From NCBI GenBank assembly GCA_016201275.1, contig JACQDB010000014.1:1-42118 (forward strand): 42,118 nt of DNA, read 5' to 3'. The notes beneath the pieces are model-generated. The model saw only the letters and a list, made by a program, of their open reading frames with translations. It had not been told where the DNA came from and searched no databases. Source of the stretch: Acidobacteriota bacterium. GTDB taxonomy: Bacteria > Acidobacteriota > Blastocatellia > UBA7656. Position 1 is the first letter of the stretch; every line of letters begins with the position of its first letter. Positions 15,746 through 24,121 of this stretch are shown piece by piece. The translations under genes were made by a program, and so were the position numbers.

Positions 15746-17094
15746 GGAGCGCCTAACTTGGGTAGTTCGACAAAAAAGGTCGAGCCTTGATTGCGTGCCG
15801 ATTGCGCCCAAATGCGCCCGTCTTGTTTGTCGAGAACTTTTTTGACGATGGCCAGTCCCGCCCCTGTGCCTTCAAATTCATCCACTCGCACCAGCCGGTT
15901 AAATAGTCCAAAGATGCGGTCGTGATATTTCATGTCAAAACCTATGCCGTTGTCTTGAATTGAAAAGCGCCAGACCGTCTCCAGTTCTTCGACCCGAATG
16001 CCGAGGCGCGGCGGGTTGGCGTTGCGACTGTATTTCAAGGCATTGTCAATCAGGTTGGTCAGCACTTGCACCAGACCGCGTTCCCACAGCCACGCCGTTG
16101 CCGCAGGAATTTCGTCCGTCACTTCAACGCTTTGTTCGGCGATGATCAGGCTGCGATCTTGCAGGATGGTGTCTATCAGGTCGCGCAGGTTGACGGTGGT
16201 GGGCGATGGCGTTTCGGCATCCAGCCGCGAAAAGTGCAGCAGGTCTTCGATCAAGTGATCGAGGTTGCGCGTCGCTGTCAGAATTTGCGTCAAGCAGAAC
16301 TGGGCGCGGTCGCTTAAACCGCCGCGATGCTTGCGGTCTAGTTCCTGCGCGTATCCGGCAATGCCGCGCAAAGGGGCTTTCAAATCGTGCGACACGGTGT
16401 AGGCAAAGCCTTTGAGTTCTTCGTTGCGGGTTCGCAACAGAGCTTCGGTCTTTTCTATCGCTACAGCCTTTTGCTCCAACTCGCTGTAGAGAGCGATCAT
16501 CCCGTCATTGGTTCTCATCAACTCGCTATTGACGCCGGTCAATTCCTCTTCACGCTGGCGCAATTGCTCCAGCGCGGCAAGCAATTCCTGATTCTGAGTG
16601 CGAATCTCTTCGAGCGGAGAAGCGCTGAAGGCGTTGGCCAAATCTTCCGTGATGCGCCGCAAGGTCGCCGCCGTGACCAGCGGCGCGGTCGGCGGCAAGG
16701 GCTTGCCAAAGGTCACCTTGGTGCCTTGGTCGGCAGTGCTGGCGATGTGAAAATCATCCAGCAGCCGTCGTGTGCCGATGATGCCCAGCCCTAGCCCTGT
16801 GGGCGAGACATAATGCCCTTCCAAAAGCGCTTCAAGATTGGCAATGCCCGGGCCTTGGTCACTTACCGTGATGCCAAAGCGTTGCGGACGTTTTTGGTCT
16901 TCGATGAAGAATTCCACAGTGCCGCCGCCGCCGTACTGATAAGCGTTGCGGGCAATCTCCGACAGCGCCGTGCCTAAGCGCGTCTGATCGTGATGCTCAA
17001 ACCCTAGAAGTTTGGCAATGCGGCGAGCGCGTTGACGGGCATACACCACATCCTGTTCATAGCGGAGTTCGAGACGGGCGATGGCCAGGCTCAT
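15739..17094 (-). CDS. Histidine kinase with N-terminal RsbT-like ATPase domain
   Basis: The 451-residue protein joins two ATPase modules. Residues 1-130 are RsbT-like (SEIARNAYQYGGGG, DQGPGI, PTGLGLGIIG). A coiled coil (160-225) follows, then a HisKA domain with His236 (FAYTVSHDLKAPLRG) and a C-terminal HATPase (N box LIDNALKYS, DNGIGF, GTGAGLAIVKK). It has no membrane segment or sensor domain; the RsbT-like module may link it to the stressosome core. It overlaps the phosphatase gene by ATGA. In known stressosome loci (for example Vibrio) a kinase often follows rsbX, passing stress signals to a response regulator, so this kinase is the likely bridge to the receiver proteins downstream. Confidence 0.88.
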   Translation of the reverse strand: MSLAIARLELRYEQDVVYARQRARRIAKLLGFEHHDQTRLGTALSEIARNAYQYGGGGTVEFFIEDQKRPQRFGITVSDQGPGIANLEALLEGHYVSPTGLGLGIIGTRRLLDDFHIASTADQGTKVTFGKPLPPTAPLVTAATLRRITEDLANAFSASPLEEIRTQNQELLAALEQLRQREEELTGVNSELMRTNDGMIALYSELEQKAVAIEKTEALLRTRNEELKGFAYTVSHDLKAPLRGIAGYAQELDRKHRGGLSDRAQFCLTQILTATRNLDHLIEDLLHFSRLDAETPSPTTVNLRDLIDTILQDRSLIIAEQSVEVTDEIPAATAWLWERGLVQVLTNLIDNALKYSRNANPPRLGIRVEELETVWRFSIQDNGIGFDMKYHDRIFGLFNRLVRVDEFEGTGAGLAIVKKVLDKQDGRIWAQSARNQGSTFFVELPKLGAPK

Positions 17095-18110
17095 GGCTGC
17101 CTCCTTGCTTGCCGTATGACGATCACCGCGTTGTCATCGCGGGTACGGTGAAAATCGCGGAACAAGACTCCGGCAAGCAGCGCTGAATGTCGCCCCTGCA
17201 ATCCCGGATAATCATCCAGATTCCAGTGCGCTGTCAGGCCATCCGTATGCAGCACGAGCAAGCCGTCATCGGGCATGGCATAGGTGAATTCCTGAAACTT
17301 GCGCGCTTCCATGCCGACCGTGCCGTTGTGTGAAACCATACTGCGTAGGGCAGCGCTGGTAAGGATGCGCCCGGCGATGTTGCCAACGCCGATATAGCGC
17401 ACCAGGTGCTGGCTCCATATCACCTCAGCGATAGCCACCACGGCTCCGCGTGTGCTGCGTAAGGCGGCGTGCATACGTTCCATAATCTCGGTAGGCGTGA
17501 GGTGAGAAAACTTATCGAAGATATGCACGGCTTCGGCGGAAGCTTCGGCGGCAAACAGTCCATGTCCCAAGCCGTCGGCCAGCATAACGAGGGTGCGACC
17601 GGGCGTTTGATGAAGCGCCCAAGCATCGCCGCAACTCTCTTCGCCGCTCACCGGCAGACAGATCACACCGATTTCCGGCCAGAGTTGGAGCGGCATCTCT
17701 GGCAGCCTTGGCGACCAGATGTGGCTCAAGATAGCCGTCCCTTGTCCGGCTTGCGAATAAATATCGAAGACCGTGGAGAGCCTTTGCACAGACCCCAAAC
17801 CCGTGCCTGCACTACCGACGGTGGAATGACCATCGCGCAGGCTCTCGCCGAGGTTGGCAATCCCCGCCCCTTGGTCGAGCGACAGAATTTCGAGGCCGGA
17901 GTGATCGCCTTCGTGCAGGGCGCGCAAAATCAGTTCGCCTCTCGCGGCGTGTTTCAAAAGATTGGTCGCCAGTTCGGTCACCACGATGGCGACATTGCCG
18001 TTGCGCTCTTCATCGAAATTCAGGCTGCGCCCCAAAGCTTCAGCGCGCCGTCGAGCTTCGCCGACCTGACTGCTTTCTTCGACGCGCTGGCGATAGGAAA
18101 TCGCCGTCAT
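17091..18110 (-). CDS. RsbT-like ATPase fused to SpoIIE/RsbX-type PP2C phosphatase
   Basis: The 339-residue protein has an N-terminal HATPase (about 10-130: VTELATNLLKHA, DQGAGI, GTGLGSVQRL) and a C-terminal PP2C/SpoIIE domain (about 145-335: GDAWALH, MLADGLGHG, LHTDGL, RDDNAVIVI) with the metal-binding aspartates in place. RsbX removes phosphate from RsbR and RsbS and so resets the stressosome. The added ATPase domain is found in many non-Bacillus stressosome loci. The start is the ATG overlapping the rsbT stop (ATGA), with GAGGTGG six bases upstream. Confidence 0.88.
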   Translation of the reverse strand: MTAISYRQRVEESSQVGEARRRAEALGRSLNFDEERNGNVAIVVTELATNLLKHAARGELILRALHEGDHSGLEILSLDQGAGIANLGESLRDGHSTVGSAGTGLGSVQRLSTVFDIYSQAGQGTAILSHIWSPRLPEMPLQLWPEIGVICLPVSGEESCGDAWALHQTPGRTLVMLADGLGHGLFAAEASAEAVHIFDKFSHLTPTEIMERMHAALRSTRGAVVAIAEVIWSQHLVRYIGVGNIAGRILTSAALRSMVSHNGTVGMEARKFQEFTYAMPDDGLLVLHTDGLTAHWNLDDYPGLQGRHSALLAGVLFRDFHRTRDDNAVIVIRQARRQP

Positions 18111-18514
18111 ATCGTCCACCTCACTATGGTTACGCGAGTGCCTTCGCCAACCGCTGACCAGATTGCGAATTCGTTGACCAGACGCTTGGAACCGCTCAAG
18201 CCCAGCCCCAATCCGCCGCCCGTGGTATAGCCATCGGTCAAGGCCAATTCAAGGTCGGCGATTCCCGGTCCCTGATCTTCAAACACCAGCCGTAAACCAC
18301 GGCGACCGTCATCCGCCAACGCCTCCATGCACACGCTGCCGCCGCCGCCGTATGCCAGCGCGTTACGCGCCAGTTCGCTGGCGGCGGTCACCATCTTGGT
18401 CTGATCTACCAAGCCAAATTTCATCTCCACCATCCACACCCGCACCATCTGCCGCATACGGATTACGTCATCAGAGGTTTGCAGTTGAAAGGTTTCACTC
18501 CGGGTTGGGTTCAT
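18107..18514 (-). CDS. rsbT: Switch kinase RsbT
   Basis: The 135-residue protein is a single HATPase domain: N box ASELARNALAYGGGG, G1 box DQGPGI, G2 box GGLGLGLSG. It is of the RsbT type, which phosphorylates RsbS and RsbR on Ser/Thr and leaves the stressosome when it has done so. The gene overlaps the end of rsbS by 20 bases. Two ATGs are possible, at 18523 and 18514; the second has GAGG at better spacing, so I use it. It overlaps the next gene by ATGA. Confidence 0.9.
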   Translation of the reverse strand: MNPTRSETFQLQTSDDVIRMRQMVRVWMVEMKFGLVDQTKMVTAASELARNALAYGGGGSVCMEALADDGRRGLRLVFEDQGPGIADLELALTDGYTTGGGLGLGLSGSKRLVNEFAIWSAVGEGTRVTIVRWTI

Positions 18515-18890
18515 TGCCGTCATCCTCTGCCAAACCGTTCAGTTGAGCAATCAGCAACGCCATGCCTTTGTCCACATTGAGGGCGGTGCGGACATTGTGC
18601 AGAGACATCCCCAACTCGACTATGGTAATGGCCACCGCCGGTTGCATCCCTACGACGACGCTTTCAGCCCCCAGCGTGCGCGTCATTGCGGCAATATTGG
18701 CCAACATACGACCGATGAAGGAATCAACGATTTCCAATGAAGAGATGTCAATCAATACGCCTTTGGCGCGATCCTTCACCACTCGACTGGTCAGGTCATC
18801 TTGTAAGGTCATGGCCAGCCGGTCGTGCATATCCACTTGAATGGTGACCAGCAGAAAGTGACCCATTTTGAGAATCGGAATTTTATCCAT
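18495..18890 (-). CDS. rsbS: Stressosome STAS-domain protein RsbS
   Basis: The 131-residue protein is a single STAS domain. The target of RsbT is visible as Ser57 in SLEIVDSFIGR, matching Ser59 of Bacillus RsbS; the helix that follows (MLANIAAMTRTLGAESVVVGMQPAVA) is typical. RsbS builds the core of the stressosome with RsbR and holds RsbT. AAGGAG lies seven bases before the ATG. It is 22 bases after rsbR and overlaps rsbT. Confidence 0.92.
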   Translation of the reverse strand: MDKIPILKMGHFLLVTIQVDMHDRLAMTLQDDLTSRVVKDRAKGVLIDISSLEIVDSFIGRMLANIAAMTRTLGAESVVVGMQPAVAITIVELGMSLHNVRTALNVDKGMALLIAQLNGLAEDDGNEPNPE

Positions 18891-18912
18891 GACAAGGCTC
18901 CTTTTCTCCTGG

Positions 18913-19776
18913 CTATGTGGTCTTGCGGGTGAAGGTAATCGCCATCAATTTGAAGGCATAGGACAGCGCATCGGCCAGCGAAGCTTTGGTCACCACATCG
19001 CCCATCGCCACCCCTAGATGCACCATAGTCTGGGCAATCTGTGGGCGTATGCCGCTGATGATGACCTGCGCGCCCATCAAGCGAGCGGCGGTGACGGTTT
19101 TGAGCAGGTGTTGCGCCACCAGTGTATCCACCGCCGGTACGCCGGTGATGTCTATAATGGCAATTTCGCTTGCCGTGTCCACGATGCCTTGCAGCAGGTT
19201 TTCCATGACGATTTGAGTGCGAGCGCTGTCGAGCGTGCCGATCAACGGCAGCGCCAGAATGCCCTCCCAGAGCTTGACCACCGGCGTGGACAGTTCCAGT
19301 AGTTCCAGTTGCTGGCGTTTGATTACCTCATTGCGACTGCGGACAAAGCTCTCGATGGTGAACAAGCCCAGCTTGTCAAGCAGAGTGGTGGCGCTCCATA
19401 CCTCTGCCAGCAGGGCGTTAGCGTCTTTGCCGGTCGCCGTGTTCAGGCGCGTGAAGAGCGGTTGTTTGAGAGAAAAGATAAAGGTAGCGGTCTCGGACGG
19501 CGAGAAGTTTTGCAGCGCACGGGAACGCGACAACGCGCTCAGAAAATCGCGCACCGGCGTCCACTCCGCCGTGGCAAGGTCTTGCGGGTTGCCACGCTCA
19601 AGCGCTTGCGTAAGCAGTTTCAAAAATTCCAGCGACTCGCGGCGCAGGTCGGCTTCCGACAACAGGTCGCGGCGTAAGGTGATGGCGCTCAGTTGTTCTT
19701 TGACCCAATCTTCAAGAATGTCTTTTTCATACGCGGTCAATATTTCGGAAATTTTGGAAATGGGAATTGCAGTCAT
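18913..19776 (-). CDS. rsbR: Stressosome sensor RsbR
   Basis: The 287-residue protein has a helical N-terminal domain (1-150, RsbRD type rather than an obvious globin), a linker helix, and a C-terminal STAS domain (165-285). The two threonines phosphorylated in Bacillus RsbR are conserved: Thr218 (DITGVPAVDTLV) and Thr250 (ISGIRPQIAQT). It is the first gene of the operon. I choose the ATG of MTAIPIS because AAGGAGGAA is correctly placed; the longer frame has no ribosome site. The signal sensed by the N-terminal domain is unknown. Confidence 0.92.
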   Translation of the reverse strand: MTAIPISKISEILTAYEKDILEDWVKEQLSAITLRRDLLSEADLRRESLEFLKLLTQALERGNPQDLATAEWTPVRDFLSALSRSRALQNFSPSETATFIFSLKQPLFTRLNTATGKDANALLAEVWSATTLLDKLGLFTIESFVRSRNEVIKRQQLELLELSTPVVKLWEGILALPLIGTLDSARTQIVMENLLQGIVDTASEIAIIDITGVPAVDTLVAQHLLKTVTAARLMGAQVIISGIRPQIAQTMVHLGVAMGDVVTKASLADALSYAFKLMAITFTRKTT

Positions 19777-20230
19777 CGGGATTCCTCCTTGGGGGGATAA
19801 CGGATGGTGATTCATAATCATGAAAAATGCTTGCTCGTAGTTGCCAGTGAAACCCTCGTTGTCAACTGCAGAGGCGTTGAGTGCAAGGTCATTCTGGCTT
19901 GCCTATGGTTGTTACGGATTCCTATCACGGAAGGAAGTTGGCATAGCTGGAAAAGGCGATTCCTATTCCGCAATACCCGAATTGTGCATGGCAGGAGTTT
20001 GGTGTAAGGTCATCTCCCTTTTGTGACCTCCTCACTATAGCGCAGGGCTGATAAATAAACTAGCAAGTGCAAAAATAAAGTTACTACCCAGCCGGTTTGA
20101 AAATTGCCGGTTGCTTTGTTATTGCGCTGTCGGCGCACCGGGGCCAAGCCAGCGGTCAGAGACCGCTGGTCAACGGGAATCATGGGATTTTATTTTTTCT
20201 CTTCCCTTAGCCAGCGGTCTCTGACCGCTG
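19777..20230. other. Upstream region of the stressosome operon
   Basis: No gene. A perfect TTGACA on the minus strand (tgtcaa at 19860-19865) is a possible -35 box, but the -10 at 17 bases (aactac) is poor. The part beyond 20084 is repeat sequence belonging to the dispersed family and the agcggtc palindromes. Confidence 0.35.
20084..20230. repeat. Dispersed-repeat end plus two opposed agcggtc palindromes
   Basis: The first 40 bases match the repeat end also found near 7945 and 41908 (ttgaaaattgccggttgctt). Next are two 19-bp perfect palindromes, cagcggtc-aga-gaccgctg at about 20150-20168 and cagcggtc-tct-gaccgctg at 20212-20230, in opposite orientation. The second touches the stop codon of the M1 aminopeptidase gene and may form its 3' hairpin. 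Confidence 0.75.
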
Positions 20231-22729
20231 CTAATCCTTGGTCGGATTCTTTAACTGATTAATCGTGTTGGTTAAAAACTGCACCGCAAAAGGCGGCAAG
20301 CCCGGTGCTTTCAAAGCCTCTTCGAGAAGTGGAATCGCACGCGCATCGCCGAGGCTGGCAATCGCTTGCAGGGCGCTGAATTTCAAGGGCAACGCCGCGC
20401 CTTCTTCCTTGAACAGCGCCAGCAAGGTATCCATAGCGCGTGGGTTGCCTTTGCCAATGGCGGCCAACAAAGTTACGGCGTTGAGGCGCACCTCCAAGGG
20501 ATAATCCGGCGCAGCATATTGCACAGCCACATCCAGCGCTCGCGGGTCTTGCAATGCCGCCAAGCCGCCCAACGCTCCGGCGCGAATCGTGTCTTGATAC
20601 GAATCCAACTGCAGCGCCGTCCGCAATACCTCGTAAGCTTGCGGCGCTGCGCTTTGCCCTAACGCTCGTGCGGCATCCGCGATGGCGAAATAGCTTGGCT
20701 CGTGGTGCATGATGTTGATGAAGGTAGCGGCCAGACTCGCGTCTTTGAAATTGCTCAAGCCATTAATCGCGGCACGCCGAATCGGTGCGTCTTTGTCCTT
20801 CAAGATGGCAAGCAGCGCCGTTTTCGTCGCGGCGGTCGGCACTTCCGCCAGCGCTCTGGTGGCTTCCAAACGCACGCCACGAAAACGGTCTGTGGTCGCC
20901 GCTTGCGCCAACGCTTTGATGACTGCATCGCTTTTGTGCGTCTTCAAGGCGATAGCCGCCAACACTCGCCCCATCGCATCCGTATCGCCTAGCAGTTGCG
21001 CGATCAATTCGTCATCGCTGCGTGCGAACGTCATTTGCTTAATTAAGTAATTGCCTTTGTCGAAATTGATGAACAAGGGCTTGGCGTCAACCGCAAAGAC
21101 AAACTCCTGCTCGCCTTTGTTCAACCATACGCGATGAGTTTTTTCACCCGCCGCCGTGGTGATGGCGACATCTACGGGCATGGTGAAAACGGCTGGCGTG
21201 GCGAACCACTTGCGCTGCTCGTCGGGCTTCTGCGTCTGCTTGACCGTGAGCGTCACGGTCTTGGCGCTGTCGTCATAGCGATAGGCAACGGCCAATTCAG
21301 GATGTCCCATTTGGTACAGCCACTGGTCAAAAAACCATTGCAAATTCTGGCCGCTGGCTTCTTCAATCGCCACCACCAGTTGCTGGGTTTCGACGTTCTG
21401 CCATTGATATTTTTTGAGGTAATGACGCAGGGCTTTCCAGAACATCTCTTCGCCTAAAACGAAGCGCAGCATATTGACCACCGCCGCGCCGCGTGGATAT
21501 ACATAAGCGTCAAAGAGGGCGTCGGGGTCTTGATACAAGCGCGTGACCATAGGGCGTCGGAGGCCGCTGTTCCAGGCGCGAAAATATTCCTCTTGATTGT
21601 TGTGCATTTCGTATAGATAAGCATCGCGGCCTTTGTCGTGTTCGGTCCACATCGCTTCCATAAAGGTGGCAAACGATTCATTGAGCCACAACTCGCTCCA
21701 GTCTCTGCAAGTCAACAGATTGCCGAACCAACTGTGCGCCAGTTCATGAGCGACCAGTCCATCGGAAGACAAATCCAGGTGGGCGCGTTGGTCATGCACG
21801 GCGGTGTCGCTCATGGTTGTCGCCGTGATGTTTTCCATAGCGCCCGGAAAATTATGCGCCATGACCTGGGCGTATTTCGGATACGGAAAATCGTAGTCGA
21901 GGCGTTGGGAAAAATAGGCCACCATCTGCGCCAATTTGCCGAGCGCTACGCGGGCGTTGTGAACCTGATTTTTATAGACAAAAGAACTGACAGGGGTGTG
22001 TTTGAAATGGTCTTTTACTTCCGCATATTCGCCGACGATGATCGAAATCAAATAGCTCGAAAACGGTTGCTGCATCAGCCAGTGAAAAGTTTTGGTGTGC
22101 TGCGCCGGAGCGGCGGTGACGCGAATCAATCTGCCGTTGGAGATCACTTGATACTTGTCGTCAACGGTGGCAATCAATTCGCTGGTGGCTTTATCGTTGG
22201 GCGCGTCATAGCAGGGAAACCAGTAATGATTGGTCTGCGCTTCGCCCTGCGACCAGATTTGCGAGGGGCGATTTTTTTCTGTCGCAGTGGGCGTGATAAA
22301 GGCGATGGCTTGCGGGTTCACCGGGCTGGCGACGTACTGGACGGTAAGAGAAAGAGGCGTATTAGCCGCATATTTTTTATCCAGCGTGACGATCAGTTTT
22401 TGATTATTGACGTAGCGAAATTTCAATGGTGTGCCTGGGGCGAGATGGACGGCTTTGATCTCCATCTGTCCGGCATCGAGTTCGACTTCGCTGAACTGAT
22501 CGGCAAAGGGCTTGAGCGTGATGGTGGTTTCGCCGCTCACCGATTTTGCCTGCCAGTCAAAAGTGACGTTGATTTTGTAATGCAGCACGTCATAGTTGTG
22601 GCTGCGCGGCCATTGCACGGGCGGCGCGGCGAGTTCTGGTGCGGGCGATTGCGCGAAGTTGGACAAGGCGTTGCCAAGCAGCAGGAACAGCGCGATCAGC
22701 GGACCGAGTTTAGAAAATTTGCGGGACAT
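20231..22729 (-). CDS. Exported M1 family aminopeptidase with C-terminal HEAT repeats
   Basis: The 832-residue protein starts with a signal peptide (cleavage near residue 26). It has the beta-sheet N-terminal domain of M1 peptidases, the substrate motif GAMEN at 296-300 and the zinc site HELAH at 328-332 with the third ligand Glu351 (WLNESFATF). The last ~230 residues are HEAT/PBS-lyase-type helical repeats (KTALLAILKDKDAPIRRAAI, then LDVAVQYAAPDYPLEVRLNAV). Expected role: removal of N-terminal residues from peptides in the periplasm. The start at MSRKF follows AAGAGG; the longer frame has no site. The stop is followed by a palindrome. Confidence 0.92.
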   Translation of the reverse strand: MSRKFSKLGPLIALFLLLGNALSNFAQSPAPELAAPPVQWPRSHNYDVLHYKINVTFDWQAKSVSGETTITLKPFADQFSEVELDAGQMEIKAVHLAPGTPLKFRYVNNQKLIVTLDKKYAANTPLSLTVQYVASPVNPQAIAFITPTATEKNRPSQIWSQGEAQTNHYWFPCYDAPNDKATSELIATVDDKYQVISNGRLIRVTAAPAQHTKTFHWLMQQPFSSYLISIIVGEYAEVKDHFKHTPVSSFVYKNQVHNARVALGKLAQMVAYFSQRLDYDFPYPKYAQVMAHNFPGAMENITATTMSDTAVHDQRAHLDLSSDGLVAHELAHSWFGNLLTCRDWSELWLNESFATFMEAMWTEHDKGRDAYLYEMHNNQEEYFRAWNSGLRRPMVTRLYQDPDALFDAYVYPRGAAVVNMLRFVLGEEMFWKALRHYLKKYQWQNVETQQLVVAIEEASGQNLQWFFDQWLYQMGHPELAVAYRYDDSAKTVTLTVKQTQKPDEQRKWFATPAVFTMPVDVAITTAAGEKTHRVWLNKGEQEFVFAVDAKPLFINFDKGNYLIKQMTFARSDDELIAQLLGDTDAMGRVLAAIALKTHKSDAVIKALAQAATTDRFRGVRLEATRALAEVPTAATKTALLAILKDKDAPIRRAAINGLSNFKDASLAATFINIMHHEPSYFAIADAARALGQSAAPQAYEVLRTALQLDSYQDTIRAGALGGLAALQDPRALDVAVQYAAPDYPLEVRLNAVTLLAAIGKGNPRAMDTLLALFKEEGAALPLKFSALQAIASLGDARAIPLLEEALKAPGLPPFAVQFLTNTINQLKNPTKD

Positions 22730-22756
22730 AAAACCTCTTGAACGCCTTGAAAGCTG

Positions 22757-22797
22757 CGAAGAACACGAACCCATCACGGATGGGTTCGTGTTCTTCG
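22757..22797. terminator. 17-bp perfect hairpin between DUF2911 and M1 genes
   Basis: Arms cgaagaacacgaaccca (22757-22773) and tgggttcgtgttcttcg (22781-22797) pair perfectly around a 7-base loop. It follows the DUF2911 gene stop by about 40 bases on the minus strand. No U tract follows, so it may be an attenuating or stabilising hairpin or a repeat rather than a classical terminator. Confidence 0.55.
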
Positions 22798-22835
22798 GGA
22801 TACGGTTTTGCGCTGGGCTGCGGCAGGGTTATGGG

Positions 22836-23384
22836 TTAGTTCTTTTTCTCGGCAGGATGATCGTGTTCTGCAAGATAAGGAACTTTGACTTCGGCAGAGG
22901 AGCGGAATTTGCCGCCGCGTCCTTCGATGGCGAAGGTGTCCGCTGTGTCGGTCGGTTTGAAATCAAAGGTCAGATAATTGACCAATGGGCCATCGCCAGC
23001 GGTCTGCAACGGTAGTTTGGTGTCTTTGCCGCCGCTGCTCAAAACGATAGCGAAATTGTCATTGGCATCGAAATCCAATCCGAAGGTGTAGCTGCCTTTC
23101 GGCACTTTCACACCGGCGATGACGACATCGAATTCGGCTTCGAGTTTGCCAATGTTTTTCCATAAAGAGCCAACCACGCGCTGACGCATCTGGTCGTTCT
23201 TTTTGAGCGCCATATAAGCCGGTTCGTTCCAGTGCATGGCTTTATAGGTGAGCGTCAATTTGCCTGCTCCTTCAATCATCATCGAATGCGAAAATTCTTT
23301 AGCCACGGTGCGCGGGTCGTGCGCTGCTGCCAGCGGCGCGGCCAGCAGCAGCAACGCCACAATTGCAATGATCTGTTTCTTCAT
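22836..23384 (-). CDS. Secreted DUF2911-family protein
   Basis: The 182-residue protein begins with a signal peptide (cleavage near residue 21). The mature part is a compact beta domain typical of DUF2911: WNEPAYMALKKND, GVKVPKGSYTFGLDFDAND, and a His-containing C-terminus (LAEHDHPAEKKN). Family members are small periplasmic or outer-surface proteins of unknown role, common in Acidobacteriota and Bacteroidota. I set the start at MKKQIIA because GAGGAG lies seven to eight bases upstream. It lies upstream of, and in line with, the M1 peptidase gene. Confidence 0.78.
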   Translation of the reverse strand: MKKQIIAIVALLLLAAPLAAAHDPRTVAKEFSHSMMIEGAGKLTLTYKAMHWNEPAYMALKKNDQMRQRVVGSLWKNIGKLEAEFDVVIAGVKVPKGSYTFGLDFDANDNFAIVLSSGGKDTKLPLQTAGDGPLVNYLTFDFKPTDTADTFAIEGRGGKFRSSAEVKVPYLAEHDHPAEKKN

Positions 23385-23564
23385 AACGATTCTCCTCAAG
23401 TGTAATTTTCAGAAAGGCGATGCAAAAGTATAGACGCTTGTCGAATTGCTTACAACGCCGGGAAGGGGGGACGAGTTGAGCGTTGACGAGGCCAGCAGCT
23501 AGGGGATTGGGCCGCAACGCACGGCACGCAAGCCCTCTCGCTGTTGCCCTCCGAGGGCGGCAAC

Positions 23565-23816
23565 TCAAACTGGATTGGCGCGCAATTGTTCGGCGCTGGT
23601 GGCCATGCGTTTGATCTTTTTTAATTCCATGCCTTTGATGCCGAAGAAGGTCGCCATTTGAATAATCTGGCGACCGTCCACGAAATCCTGCGGATTGGCG
23701 CAGAATTTTTCGACACCAGGATCGAACTCGTGACAGCCCATGCGTTGCGGAATTGGAAATCCATAACCGCATTTGCCATCGCTTTGCAATTGTAAGCAAA
23801 ACTCACAGATGATCAT
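23565..23816 (-). CDS. Small Cys-rich protein, unknown
   Basis: The 83-residue protein has a possible metal site at the N-terminus: Cys4-x2-Cys7, Cys16, Cys28-His29 and Cys39 (IICEFCLQL, GKCGYGF, MGCHEF, KFCAN). The remainder is basic (MELKKIKRMA). The start overlaps the stop of the 80-aa gene (ATGA), so the two are translated together. I do not recognise the family; a zinc-binding or iron-sulphur role is possible but unproven. Confidence 0.65.
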   Translation of the reverse strand: MIICEFCLQLQSDGKCGYGFPIPQRMGCHEFDPGVEKFCANPQDFVDGRQIIQMATFFGIKGMELKKIKRMATSAEQLRANPV

Positions 23817-24055
23817 TTGGTCGCCTCTTCTTCGGTGATCGCCAAATCGTTTCCGGCATACAGCCACTGTTCAGGCAGCGGTTGCGGGCCGGGTCGTATG
23901 CCAGCGATGTCGGGGTCTTCATCCCCGAAAACCCGCACCGTATTGGCCTTCAATTCTTTGGTCTCCAGACGCCGGGCTTCTTTCCCCTGCTGCTTTTGAA
24001 CACGGGCTTTCTCTTTTTCACGTTTCTTAAAAGTCGGTCTTGATTTTTTCGCCAT
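23813..24055 (-). CDS. Small charged protein, unknown
   Basis: The 80-residue protein begins with a strongly basic helix (MAKKSRPTFKKREKEKARVQ), as seen in RNA- or ribosome-associated small proteins, and ends in an acidic, Pro-rich part (FGDEDPDIAGIRPGPQPLPEQW). AAGGAG lies ten bases before the ATG. It sits between the RRM gene and the Cys-rich gene in the same direction, suggesting an RNA-linked operon, but function is not known. Confidence 0.65.
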   Translation of the reverse strand: MAKKSRPTFKKREKEKARVQKQQGKEARRLETKELKANTVRVFGDEDPDIAGIRPGPQPLPEQWLYAGNDLAITEEEATK

Positions 24056-24121
24056 CGTTTTGCACTCCTTTATGATTACCGGTATTTGCTTGCATGAATC
24101 ACGCGAATCGGCACGCCGATT

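Noticed and set aside
19822-20030. Small plus-strand frames before the stressosome operon
   Set aside because: They are short, overlap each other and the operon's upstream region, and lack ribosome sites.
21638-22741. A 367-codon plus-strand frame
   Set aside because: Antisense to the M1 aminopeptidase gene, with the zinc motif of the minus frame intact.
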